Positions 7,306-15,096 of a stretch of 22,451 nt of DNA are shown piece after piece (position 1 is the stretch's first letter; every line of letters begins with the position of its first letter). The stretch comes from Candidatus Aminicenantes bacterium UBA4085 (GTDB lineage: Bacteria; Acidobacteriota; Aminicenantia; Aminicenantales; UBA4085). The position numbers and the translations under genes are program-made. Location of the stretch: NCBI GenBank assembly GCA_002383325.1, contig DFYJ01000026.1:36806-59256 (forward strand), written 5' to 3'. The notes beneath the pieces are model-generated. The model was not told the origin of the DNA. It saw nothing but the letters and a program-made list of their open reading frames with translations, and did not search any database.

Positions 7306-9981
7306 CTAAATTTCTATGATCCGTTCGCCCCGGCCTCCCGCGGGCAGGGTCATGACCCGCCGCAGGGTCTTCCAGCGCTCCGTTCCCGGCTCCCCCACCC
7401 GCACGGTGTAGGCGCCGGCCGCGAAGACCTTGGGCCGGAACGATGCGCCCCGGGACCGGACCGTGTAGACGATCTCGCCGTTCCTTTCGTCGACGACCTG
7501 GACGACCGGATTCGCCATGCCCTTGAAGACGAGCGTCGGCAGCCAGGCCTTGGCCGCCCGGCCGTAATTGTCCAGCTGGTTGAGAGTGATCGGCCAGCCC
7601 GGGAAGGGCTTAGCCCCGGGCCCGGTCGGATCCGTCTGCCGCGGCCAGCAGGCCAGGCTGATATCCCGCGTCTCCCGATCAAAAGTGATGATGCCGTACC
7701 CCGTCGATCGGTCGTAGAGAGAGGCCGGCTGCAGCCCCGTGACGTGGGGATTGGCCGCGGCCAGGACGGTCATGCGGTTCCCGAAGGCGTCCTTGAAATC
7801 TCCCGCGTAGCGCGGATCGCCCGGCTTGCGGTTGAGCCCCTTCGCCTTGGGAAACCATCGGCGCGGCCAGAGGTTGGAAATGGCCGGGACGCAGATGGCA
7901 TAGCCCGAATCGCCCCAGGCCTCGAGGCCGTACTTGAGGGTGCTGGGCAGGTGCTGATCGCCGCAGATGTGGAGGGCGAAGGCCTTGCGCATTTCGCGGA
8001 TGGCCGCGGCGCGGGCCGAGGGAGGCCAGCCGTCCGAGTCCATGTCGGCCATCGGGATGTCGTCGGGCGGGTACTCGCCCGGCTCAAGGATCCGGAGCTC
8101 CGGCACGCCGTCGTCCCCCGTCGTACCCTCCGGCAGAGTGGCCGGAGTGGACCAGAGCGTTTGCGACAGCACCGCCTTCATCCACGTCCCGCCCGACCAG
8201 TCGGCGGCCCAATTCCGCAGAAACCTCATCTGCCTTTCGCCCAGGAGCGCCGCTCCCTTGACGTCCGCGGCCGGCACGGCCTTCCAGTCGGGATTCTTGG
8301 CCCAGCCGTTGAGAACCCGGGCCTCGGGAAGCAGGGCCTTGGGCGCCGACTTGAACTTGCGGTCCTCGACGACGGCCAGACTCAAGCCGGCAAAGCGGAC
8401 TTCGCAAAAGTAGACGCCGATGCCCTGCTCCGCGGGCGCCGGGTCGGCCGGGTCGGGCAAATGGCTGGTCTGGGTCCGCTGAACCATGTTGACCCAGCGG
8501 GCCGGCATCTTGTAGCCGCCCGAGTCCTGCGCCTCCATGCTCGGGCCGGGGGAAGCCGCCTTGCCGCCCTCCCCCCAAAGGTTGCCGTGGTAGACGTCAT
8601 GATCGTCGGGGATGGAGATCGCCGGCCGGTCGCGCAGCAGCTCGCCGAAAGCCCAGCCGTAGAGATACCATTTGCGCAGGTAATCCAGGATGGCCGCCTC
8701 CACCGGCGCCGTCTGGGTGCCGTATCCGGCCACCCGCTCATAGATCTGGTCGCCGGCGAAGAACAGCAGGTCGGGATCGAAGCTTCTGACATGCTCGACG
8801 ATCTCGACGTGCGGGAATCCGACATCGTCCTGGCAGCAGAGGGCGGCCAGAGTGAGACGGCGCTTGTCCGTAGGCTCGCGCCGAACCCTGCCCTCATAGG
8901 TGAACGGGGTGCGCGATCGCGGGCCGGCGGCCAGCTCGTAAACGAGGCGATAGGGGACGTCCCGCGACGTGTCCCAGCCGGGGGCGCGGAAGGTCGCCGT
9001 CCGGGCATCGGGATCGATGGGCGCGTCGGCCACATCCATCCAGGTCCCGTCGGCCTTGCGGGTCAAGAGCCGGACGCTCGATCCGTCGGAGGACCCGACG
9101 GGCGGAAGCTGGGCGGTCAGCTTGAGGACGCCGCGGCTCAAGGCGTGCTGGGCGAACAGGATGGGCCCGAAGGCGCCTTCCTCCCGGTTTCTCACCATGC
9201 TGCCGTCGACCGTCCAGTCCGCAAACCAGGCCGCCGAACGGCCCGGCTCCGGCTTCCCAAGCTCAGGCAGATGGCTGACCAGGACGATGTTCCCCTCCAG
9301 GGCGGCCGGATCGAAGCCGCCCTGCTCGACCGAACCGAGAACAGCCTTCGAGGCGGGATCGAGGGCTGCGATCCTCAAAACCGCCCGGCCGCCTTCCGGC
9401 TTGGCCTCGAAGCGCAGCTCGACACCCGACCTGAGAGCCTCGCGCAGGGTCCGTTGGACCGCGCCGCGCTGGAGCTGCTCGAAGTCGCCGATGAACAGGT
9501 CCCCCTCGGACGACAGGCCGGCTTCCAAGCCTTGGCCGTAGATGACGGCGTTGCGAGGGTCGGGGAAGGGGCCCTTGGCGCCGATCCTGAAGCCGACCCA
9601 GTTGCGGCCGCGGGCGCTCTCGAAGGGCACGTCAATGGCCGTGCGGACGCCGACCGTCAGGGTTCCTCCCCCGGGGCCGATCGTCCGCGTCAGAAGATGA
9701 ACGTTGCGGTCCGCGGCCGGCAGAAGGCATTCCAGGCGGCCGTCTCGAATCCGCCAGTCCTGCAGTCGGTTGGTCCAGTATTCCGGACCGGGCCAGATCC
9801 GCTCCACGCCAGCCGGCCAAGCGGAGTGGAAAGCGCTCGGCGCCGGGGATGCCGGCCGGACCGCCGCAGCGGGTAGGGTGACGGCCAGCCCAAGCAAGAG
9901 GACGGCTACGGGTTTTTTTCCCCTGCGATGGGTCAAGCGCATATTCTCTCCCCTTCTCCGCTTCCGCGCCGGGCGAGGCAT
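7306..9981 (-). CDS. PhoD-like alkaline phosphatase/phosphodiesterase, exported
   Basis: This 891-residue exported protein has a C-terminal PhoD-family metallophosphatase domain (about residues 375-760). Metal-site motifs are GDQIYE at 410-415, DDHDVYHGN at 459-467 and GDQH at 674-677. PhoD enzymes hydrolyse phosphate mono- and diesters with Fe3+/Ca2+; the substrate here is unknown. Residues about 60-260 look like a beta-sandwich of the concanavalin/DUF1080 kind (WRIRDGRLECLLP), probably carbohydrate-binding, and a linker domain follows. The residue count is well above a simple PhoD. Two starts have good ribosome binding sites: ATG 9981 (GGGGAGGAAGGA) and ATG 9942 (AAGGGGAGAG). The latter gives 878 residues and a cleaner signal peptide (MRLTHRRGKK then a leucine/alanine run). 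It follows the fucosidase by 18 bp and is the last gene of the glycan-processing series. Confidence 0.87.
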   Translation of the reverse strand: MPRPARKRRRGENMRLTHRRGKKPVAVLLLGLAVTLPAAAVRPASPAPSAFHSAWPAGVERIWPGPEYWTNRLQDWRIRDGRLECLLPAADRNVHLLTRTIGPGGGTLTVGVRTAIDVPFESARGRNWVGFRIGAKGPFPDPRNAVIYGQGLEAGLSSEGDLFIGDFEQLQRGAVQRTLREALRSGVELRFEAKPEGGRAVLRIAALDPASKAVLGSVEQGGFDPAALEGNIVLVSHLPELGKPEPGRSAAWFADWTVDGSMVRNREEGAFGPILFAQHALSRGVLKLTAQLPPVGSSDGSSVRLLTRKADGTWMDVADAPIDPDARTATFRAPGWDTSRDVPYRLVYELAAGPRSRTPFTYEGRVRREPTDKRRLTLAALCCQDDVGFPHVEIVEHVRSFDPDLLFFAGDQIYERVAGYGTQTAPVEAAILDYLRKWYLYGWAFGELLRDRPAISIPDDHDVYHGNLWGEGGKAASPGPSMEAQDSGGYKMPARWVNMVQRTQTSHLPDPADPAPAEQGIGVYFCEVRFAGLSLAVVEDRKFKSAPKALLPEARVLNGWAKNPDWKAVPAADVKGAALLGERQMRFLRNWAADWSGGTWMKAVLSQTLWSTPATLPEGTTGDDGVPELRILEPGEYPPDDIPMADMDSDGWPPSARAAAIREMRKAFALHICGDQHLPSTLKYGLEAWGDSGYAICVPAISNLWPRRWFPKAKGLNRKPGDPRYAGDFKDAFGNRMTVLAAANPHVTGLQPASLYDRSTGYGIITFDRETRDISLACWPRQTDPTGPGAKPFPGWPITLNQLDNYGRAAKAWLPTLVFKGMANPVVQVVDERNGEIVYTVRSRGASFRPKVFAAGAYTVRVGEPGTERWKTLRRVMTLPAGGRGERIIEI

Positions 9982-9993
9982 TCCTTCCTCCCC
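9946..9993 (-). promoter_or_regulatory. Two alternative ribosome binding sites for the PhoD-like gene
   Basis: Read on the minus strand, GGGGAGGAAGGA at 9993-9982 abuts the ATG at 9981, and AAGGGGAG at 9955-9948 lies 5 bases before the in-frame ATG at 9942. Either could initiate translation. The signal peptide is of normal shape only from the second. Confidence 0.55.
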
Positions 9994-9999
9994 TGTCCC

Positions 10000-11571
10000 T
10001 TACTTCGCCCTCTTGTGCAGTCCGAACGCGGCCAGCGTCGGATTCAGACGGGATTGTTCGATGATAATCCGAATCGCATCCGTTGTCACCGGGGCGAAGC
10101 GCAGGAGGCGCTTGGCCCCGACCGTGGTGCCGCGGGCGAACCCGGTCCAGGTCTCTCCTTGGCGGGATTCCAGCCGGAAGGCTTCTATTCTCTGGCCCAC
10201 CCCGATGGCTTCCTGCAGCATCGCACAGTCGAACGTCCCCGTCTTAGCCAGCCTGAGAGTGATCACGGCGGCCTCCGCCTCGGGTTCCGCCTGCCAATAC
10301 GAGGCCGGATCGCCGTCGAGAATGAGCTCGGCGCCATGGCCGGGCGCCCGGGTATCGGCCTTGGCCTTGGCCCCGGCCGCCGCGCTGGCGCCGAAGGTAG
10401 CCTCCAGGATCCTCCGCATCTCCCGCATGGCCGCCGCGTCGCTCTCATGGATCAAGCCCCGCTTGTCGGGAGGGACGTTGAGGAGCAGCACCCCGTTGCG
10501 GCCGACCGAGCTGAAATAGATGTCGACCAGCTTGTCCGGCGGCTTGACCTGGTCATCCTGGTCGGGATGGTAGAACCAGCCCGGCCTGATGGAGACATCA
10601 GTCTCGGCCGGGTACCAGACGAGGGACTTGGCCCCGCGGATCGCCGCGCGGCTGCCCAGGTCCTCCTTGGTCAGGTCCTGGGGGGTGAAAGCCCCGTCCA
10701 GGGGCTCGCGCTGGGAGGCGGAGGCCACGGCGGCAGGGTCGGAGATGTCGGCCGGGACGACGCTCCACTCGGTCTCCCGGCCGTACCCGGATTCGGTCCC
10801 CACCCAGCGCACGTCGGGTCCCATGATGGCGATGACGGCGGCCGGCTGAAGCTCCCGGATGAGCTTGTAGTAGGAGGGCCAGTCGTAGACTTGCTTCTTG
10901 CCGTTGGGGCCCTCGGCGCAGGCGCCGTCGAACCAGACCTCGGCCACCGGGCCGTATCCGGTCAGAAGCTCGCGCAGCTGGGCCCGGAAGTACTCGTTGT
11001 AGCGGGGCGAGTCGCCGTAGGTCTTCTCGTGGCGGTCCCAGGGCGAGAGGTAGACCCCGAAGCCGAGGCCGGCCTCGCGGCAGGCCGCAGCGACTTCGCC
11101 CACGACATCGCCCTTCCCGTCCTTCCAGGGGCTGCTCTTGACCGAGTGGTCCGTCAGCGCCGTGGGCCAGAGGCAGAATCCGTCGTGATGCTTGGCCGTG
11201 ACGATGAGCGTCTTCATCCCGGCCTCCTTCAACACCCGGGCCCACTGGCGCGCGTCCAGCTCCGTCGGATGGAAGAGCTTGGGATCCTCCGTCCCCTCGC
11301 CCCACTCGCGGTTGGTGAAGGTGTTCATGCCGAAGTGGGCGAAGGCGATCAGCTCCCGGGCCTGCCAGTCGGCCTGGCGGGGCGACGGCACGACCGAGGC
11401 GGCCTTGCGGATGACGGCCGCCTCATCGTCGCCCGGCTCGATGAAGGCATAGCTTTTCCCCGGCCCGGACTCGGTCTCCTTCTGCTGGACCTGGAAGACG
11501 ATGATCATGATCGGAATGGCCGCCAGCAAAACCAGGAAGAATCCCATCGCCGCCGATCTCTTGCTCTTCAC
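10000..11571 (-). CDS. Alpha-L-fucosidase, GH29, membrane-anchored or exported
   Basis: This 523-residue retaining alpha-L-fucosidase releases terminal fucose from glycans. The GH29 barrel spans about 65-380: FAHFGMNTF at 77-85, VTAKHHDGFCLWP at 124-136, and EVWFDGA with the predicted nucleophile Asp215. After it, residues about 390-523 (ELILDGDPASYW to the end) look like an F5/8-type C (CBM32-like) beta-sandwich that often binds galactose-containing glycans. Residues 10-27 are a single hydrophobic segment without an obvious cleavage site or lipobox, so it may stay anchored in the inner membrane or be a signal peptide. The start codon is GTG (11571-11569), with AAAGGA about 7 bases upstream. 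It sits 39 bp after the sulfatase and 18 bp before the PhoD-like gene. The family is secure; linkage preference (alpha-1,2/3/4/6) is not visible. Confidence 0.93.
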   Translation of the reverse strand: MKSKRSAAMGFFLVLLAAIPIMIIVFQVQQKETESGPGKSYAFIEPGDDEAAVIRKAASVVPSPRQADWQARELIAFAHFGMNTFTNREWGEGTEDPKLFHPTELDARQWARVLKEAGMKTLIVTAKHHDGFCLWPTALTDHSVKSSPWKDGKGDVVGEVAAACREAGLGFGVYLSPWDRHEKTYGDSPRYNEYFRAQLRELLTGYGPVAEVWFDGACAEGPNGKKQVYDWPSYYKLIRELQPAAVIAIMGPDVRWVGTESGYGRETEWSVVPADISDPAAVASASQREPLDGAFTPQDLTKEDLGSRAAIRGAKSLVWYPAETDVSIRPGWFYHPDQDDQVKPPDKLVDIYFSSVGRNGVLLLNVPPDKRGLIHESDAAAMREMRRILEATFGASAAAGAKAKADTRAPGHGAELILDGDPASYWQAEPEAEAAVITLRLAKTGTFDCAMLQEAIGVGQRIEAFRLESRQGETWTGFARGTTVGAKRLLRFAPVTTDAIRIIIEQSRLNPTLAAFGLHKRAK

Positions 11572-11610
11572 GGTGCCGTCCTTTCCCCGGGCCTCCCGCC
11601 CTCGGCCGCC

Positions 11611-13209
11611 CTACTTCTTGGGCAGGAAGCGGGCTTCGTCGGTATCCTGGTAGAAAGTCCGCAGGCGGGCCAGCTCGGCCTCGAGCTTGCGCCGCGTCCC
11701 GGCATAGGCCGGCTCCGCGGCCACGTTGCGCAGCTCCCTCGGATCCTTCTCCAGATCGTACATCTCCCAGGCGTCGATGTCGTGGTAGAAATGGATCAGC
11801 TTGTAGCGGTCCGTCCGCACGCCGTAGTGACGCTTGACGCTGTGGACGGCCGGGTACTCGAAGTAGTGGTAATAGACCGACCGGCGCCAGTCGGAGGGCG
11901 CCCGGCCGCGCAGGACGCCGCGCAGCGAGCGGCCCTGCATCTCGTCCGGGACGCCGCAGCCGGCATAGTCCAGAAAGGTCGGGGCATAGTCCAGATTGAG
12001 GACCATATCGCGGCGATTGACGGCGGGCGGAATCTCCCGCGGGTAACGGATGATGAGCGGCATGCGCAGCGACTCCTCGTACATGAACCGCTTGTCGAAC
12101 CAGCCGTGCTCGCCCAGGTAGAAGCCCTGGTCCGAGGCATAGATGACCACGGTGTCCTCGGCCAGCCCGGCCGCCTCGAGCCAGTCCAAGACCCGGCCGA
12201 CGTTGTCGTCGACCGAGGCGATGCAGCGCAGATAGTCCTTGATGTAGCGCTGGTACTTCCACTCGGCCAGCTCGCGGCCCTGCAGGCCGGCCTTCCGGAA
12301 GGCCTCATTCTCCTCGGCGTAGGCCCGGGTGAAAATCTCCCTCTCCTCCGGCGTCATGCGGGCCAGGCACCCCTCCCACTCCTTGCGCAGGGCCGCCTCG
12401 GCCGGGGTGTCGTCGGCCGGGGTCGCGTCGGGCGTGAGCTTGAGGTCGTAGCCGGGCATCATGTCGTCCGCGATCCTCATCTTCTGCTCCCGGGCCGCGG
12501 CGCTGCGGGTCGCATAATCGTCGAAGAAGGTGTCGGGGACCGGGAGGCGCTCGCCCTTGTAGAGGTCCAGATGCTTGGGGTCGGGCAGCCAGTTGCGGTG
12601 CGGGGCCTTGTGGTGCAGCAGGACGCAGAAGGGCTTCGAGGCGTCGCGGCCCTTGAGCCAGCCGAGGGCCTGGTCGGTGATCAAATCGGTGACGTAGCCT
12701 TGGCGGGCCGCGCGGACCCCGCCGGTGATGAAGTCCGGATTGTAGTAGTCGCCCTGGCCGGGCAGGATGGACCAATGATCGAAGCCGGTCGGGTCGGACT
12801 TGAGGTGCCACTTGCCGAACAGCGCGGTCTGGTAGCCGGCTGCGCGGAGGAGCTTGGGAAAGGTCGTCTGGGAGCCGTCGAACGCGACGGCGTTGTCGAT
12901 GACGCCGTTCTTGTGGCTGTACTGGCCGGTCAGCAGAACGGCCCGGCAGGGCGCACAGATGGAGTTGGTGCAGAAGCTGCGCTCGAAGCGGACGCCTCCG
13001 GCGGCCAGCCGGTCGATGGACGGGGTCTTGTTCAGCCGGCCGTCGTAGCAGGAGATGGCCTGGTAGGCGTGATCGTCGGACATCATGAAGAGGATGTTCG
13101 GCCGCTTCGCCGCGCCGCCCGATCGGCGCGTCGTCCGGACCCACGGACCGGCGGAGGCCAAGGGGACCGCCCCGGCCATCTTCAGAAAATCCCTTCTCTT
13201 GATCGCCAT
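11611..13209 (-). CDS. Tat-exported S1-family sulfatase, GlcNAc-6-sulfatase-like
   Basis: This 532-residue type I sulfatase removes sulfate esters from glycans. It opens with a Tat leader (KRRDFLKMAGAVPLASAG). Metal ligands are Asp45-Asp46 and Asp360-Gln361; Lys133 and His135 lie in GKWH, Lys373 follows. The formylglycine motif is C85-A-P-C-R89: the convertible Cys85 and Arg89 are present, but the usual fourth-position serine is cysteine. The block MSDDHAYQAIS and the run GKWHLKS, GFDHW, LPGQGDYYNPDF resemble bacterial N-acetylglucosamine-6-O-sulfatases (SulfAtlas S1_11, BT4656 type) from memory, so a 6-sulfated GlcNAc or related sugar is the best guess. The frame is open far upstream to 14733, but that part overlaps the preceding gene; the ATG at 13209 has an AAGGAGA site 5 bases upstream and the Tat leader, which decides the start. 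No formylglycine-generating enzyme is in the window. Confidence 0.94.
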   Translation of the reverse strand: MAIKRRDFLKMAGAVPLASAGPWVRTTRRSGGAAKRPNILFMMSDDHAYQAISCYDGRLNKTPSIDRLAAGGVRFERSFCTNSICAPCRAVLLTGQYSHKNGVIDNAVAFDGSQTTFPKLLRAAGYQTALFGKWHLKSDPTGFDHWSILPGQGDYYNPDFITGGVRAARQGYVTDLITDQALGWLKGRDASKPFCVLLHHKAPHRNWLPDPKHLDLYKGERLPVPDTFFDDYATRSAAAREQKMRIADDMMPGYDLKLTPDATPADDTPAEAALRKEWEGCLARMTPEEREIFTRAYAEENEAFRKAGLQGRELAEWKYQRYIKDYLRCIASVDDNVGRVLDWLEAAGLAEDTVVIYASDQGFYLGEHGWFDKRFMYEESLRMPLIIRYPREIPPAVNRRDMVLNLDYAPTFLDYAGCGVPDEMQGRSLRGVLRGRAPSDWRRSVYYHYFEYPAVHSVKRHYGVRTDRYKLIHFYHDIDAWEMYDLEKDPRELRNVAAEPAYAGTRRKLEAELARLRTFYQDTDEARFLPKK

Positions 13210-13214
13210 GACGG

Positions 13215-13221
13215 TCTCCTT
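13215..13221 (-). promoter_or_regulatory. Ribosome binding site AAGGAGA of the sulfatase
   Basis: AAGGAGA on the minus strand begins within the TGA stop codon of the preceding metallophosphoesterase gene (13223-13221) and lies 5 bases before the sulfatase ATG. The arrangement suggests translational coupling and fixes the sulfatase start. Confidence 0.8.
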
Positions 13222-15035
13222 CAATCGCGGAGGCGGAAGACCGCCACCGCGCCGTCGACGTTGGCCGCCGCGAAGCGGCCGCCCCCCATGGGGACAAGGG
13301 TATGCACACAGCCCGGGCCGAGATCGAGCAGGGTCTCGACCCGCCCGCCCTCGTCGATGGACAGGATGCGGCCGGTCCGGGCCCCCAGCAGGATGCGCCC
13401 CTTCCACTCCAGCGGCGCGCCCGGCTCGAGCTCGCCGGCGCCGTGGGCCGGGGCGATGCGCCGCAGGATCCGGCCGTCGGCCGCGTCCAGGACGAGAACG
13501 GCGTCCAGTCGCGACTTGATCAGGATCCGTCGCCCGTCCTCCGAGAGGCCCAGCGATTCCCAAGCCCCGGCCTGGACCCGCCAGACGGTCTGGCCGGTCG
13601 CCAGGTCGACCGCGGAGACGAATCCGTCCGGGGCGCAGAAGAAGACCCGGCGCCCGTCGCTTGCGGGAGCGCATCCGGCCGGGGAGTAGTAGAAATTGTC
13701 GTTCTCGGTCCAGCGCCACAGCTCCTTGCCTGTCGCCGCGTCCACCGCATGGGCGCTTCCATCCCAGGCCCCAAAGACCAGCCGGCCGCCGACGGGAAGG
13801 GGCGCCGATTGGATGAGCCCCTTGGCCGCATCGCTTGTCAGGTAGGGGGTCAAGTTGAACGAGTTGGTGGCCAAGATCCGGCCGGTCGACGTCCCCAGCC
13901 AGAAGCGCGGGATCCGGCCGGAACGCGTCTCGAAGGGAACAAGGGGGGACGTCGGGCGCAAGCCGAGATCCGCGGCGCTGAACAAGCCGCCCCGCGCCGC
14001 GTCCAGCTTCACGATCCGGCCGTCCGCGGAGGCGGCCAGGAGGAACTTGCCCTGGACGGCGGGCCGGCTGATGAACGGCGCTTTGGCCTGATAGGTCCAA
14101 AGGATCTTGCCTGTCCGGCTCCAGCAGGTGATGCGCCCCCCATGGTCGGCCGCGTAAAGGCGCCGGCCGTCCGAGATCGGCCCGGCGGCGAGCCGCCGGC
14201 CCAGATCCCGGCGCCAGAGGACCTCGGCCCGGGACGGGAGCGTCGGGACCGGAGCCAAGGCCGCGGCCGGAGCCCTCCCCCGCCGCGAGAACGCGCCCCA
14301 CAGACGCGGGATCCCGGCTGCATCGGGGCGGCCGATCTCCACGGTCGAACGGTCGAGCGTCACCACGGCCATCGAAGGCGGCCGGTCGTCGCCGGCCAGG
14401 GCCGCCCGGACCGTCCAGACGGGCAGGCCATGGAAATAGTCCTGACGATCGGCGTGGACGTGGCCGGCGATGACGACGGTCCGGCGCGTCCGCAGGGCGG
14501 CATGCACGCGGGCCCAGTTGTCGATGCTCGGAGGCGGGAAATGGACGAAGAAGAAGACGTCCGCGTCGGCGGGAATGCGGCGAATCCGGTCTTCGAGCCA
14601 CAGGACGTCGTCGGGGGCGAAGTGGCCCTGGTCCCAGGCGCTCAGACCGAGGAAGAAGGCGCCGCCCATCTCGAAATCGAAACGATCGCCGCCAAAGGCC
14701 CGCTGGAAGCCGTAGCCCCCGAAGCCGGCCCAATGCGTGTCATGGTTGCCGGGGAGAACATGGCAGGGCGCCTTCAGGCGGCCGAGGAGAGCCTTGGCTT
14801 CCTCCAACTCCGCGTCGCGGCCCTTTTCCGTGACGTCGCCCGCCACGACCACGAAGCGGATGGAGGGATCGGCATTGATGGCTTGGACCAGGGCGGCCAG
14901 CCCGGAAGATGCAGCGGCCCCGGATCCGATATGGGTATCGGCCAGGACGGCGAAGGCGAGGGGCTGGGCGGCCGCACCGAGGCACAGAAGGAGGGACAAC
15001 GCCAGACCCGCCAGGGCAGGGCGAATGAGCTTCAT
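13221..15035 (-). CDS. Metallophosphoesterase fused to PQQ-type beta-propeller
   Basis: This is a 604-residue exported protein with two domains. After a signal peptide (residues 1-23, ending GAAAQ) comes a calcineurin-like phosphoesterase (about 25-225) with all five metal motifs: D33-x-H35, G66-D67, G96-N97-H98-D99, His165 and G191-H-x-H194. Residues about 270-604 are a beta-propeller of PQQ/quinoprotein-like repeats: ITCWSRTGKILWTY, VDAATGKELWRW, VDLATGQTVWRV and LDAADGRILRRI mark successive blades. The cofactor-binding tryptophan-disk pattern of true PQQ dehydrogenases is not recognisable, so the propeller is likely a binding or scaffold unit. Acting in the periplasm or outside, it could cleave a phosphate mono- or diester on a glycan; the substrate is unknown. 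An excellent GGAGGAAGGA site precedes the ATG. It follows the GH27 gene by 61 bp and its stop overlaps the sulfatase ribosome binding site. Confidence 0.88.
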   Translation of the reverse strand: MKLIRPALAGLALSLLLCLGAAAQPLAFAVLADTHIGSGAAASSGLAALVQAINADPSIRFVVVAGDVTEKGRDAELEEAKALLGRLKAPCHVLPGNHDTHWAGFGGYGFQRAFGGDRFDFEMGGAFFLGLSAWDQGHFAPDDVLWLEDRIRRIPADADVFFFVHFPPPSIDNWARVHAALRTRRTVVIAGHVHADRQDYFHGLPVWTVRAALAGDDRPPSMAVVTLDRSTVEIGRPDAAGIPRLWGAFSRRGRAPAAALAPVPTLPSRAEVLWRRDLGRRLAAGPISDGRRLYAADHGGRITCWSRTGKILWTYQAKAPFISRPAVQGKFLLAASADGRIVKLDAARGGLFSAADLGLRPTSPLVPFETRSGRIPRFWLGTSTGRILATNSFNLTPYLTSDAAKGLIQSAPLPVGGRLVFGAWDGSAHAVDAATGKELWRWTENDNFYYSPAGCAPASDGRRVFFCAPDGFVSAVDLATGQTVWRVQAGAWESLGLSEDGRRILIKSRLDAVLVLDAADGRILRRIAPAHGAGELEPGAPLEWKGRILLGARTGRILSIDEGGRVETLLDLGPGCVHTLVPMGGGRFAAANVDGAVAVFRLRD

Positions 15036-15096
15036 GTCCTTCCTCCAGTCTCCCCGCAGTCTCCGGCCCGGATCCCGGGGGGAAACGCGCCGCGCG

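Noticed and set aside
7744..9876. A 710-codon plus-strand open frame opposite the PhoD-like gene.
   Set aside because: Same artefact: compositionally biased shadow of a gene with intact metal-site motifs.
9928..13689. A 1253-codon open frame on the plus strand opposite the phosphatase, fucosidase and sulfatase genes.
   Set aside because: It is antisense to three genes with clear families and catalytic motifs; its translation is low-complexity (G/R/V/D/L-rich) with no recognisable domain. Long antisense frames are expected in such GC-rich coding DNA.
13210..14733. N-terminal extension of the sulfatase frame by about 508 codons.
   Set aside because: It overlaps the phosphoesterase-propeller gene in another frame, has R/P/G-rich sequence, and the Tat leader plus AAGGAGA site define the start at 13209.
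15036..15096. Short GC-rich dyad CCCGG-GAT-CCGGG between the GH27 and phosphoesterase genes.
   Set aside because: A 5-bp stem in DNA of this composition is expected by chance, and it has no T-run or promoter-like context.
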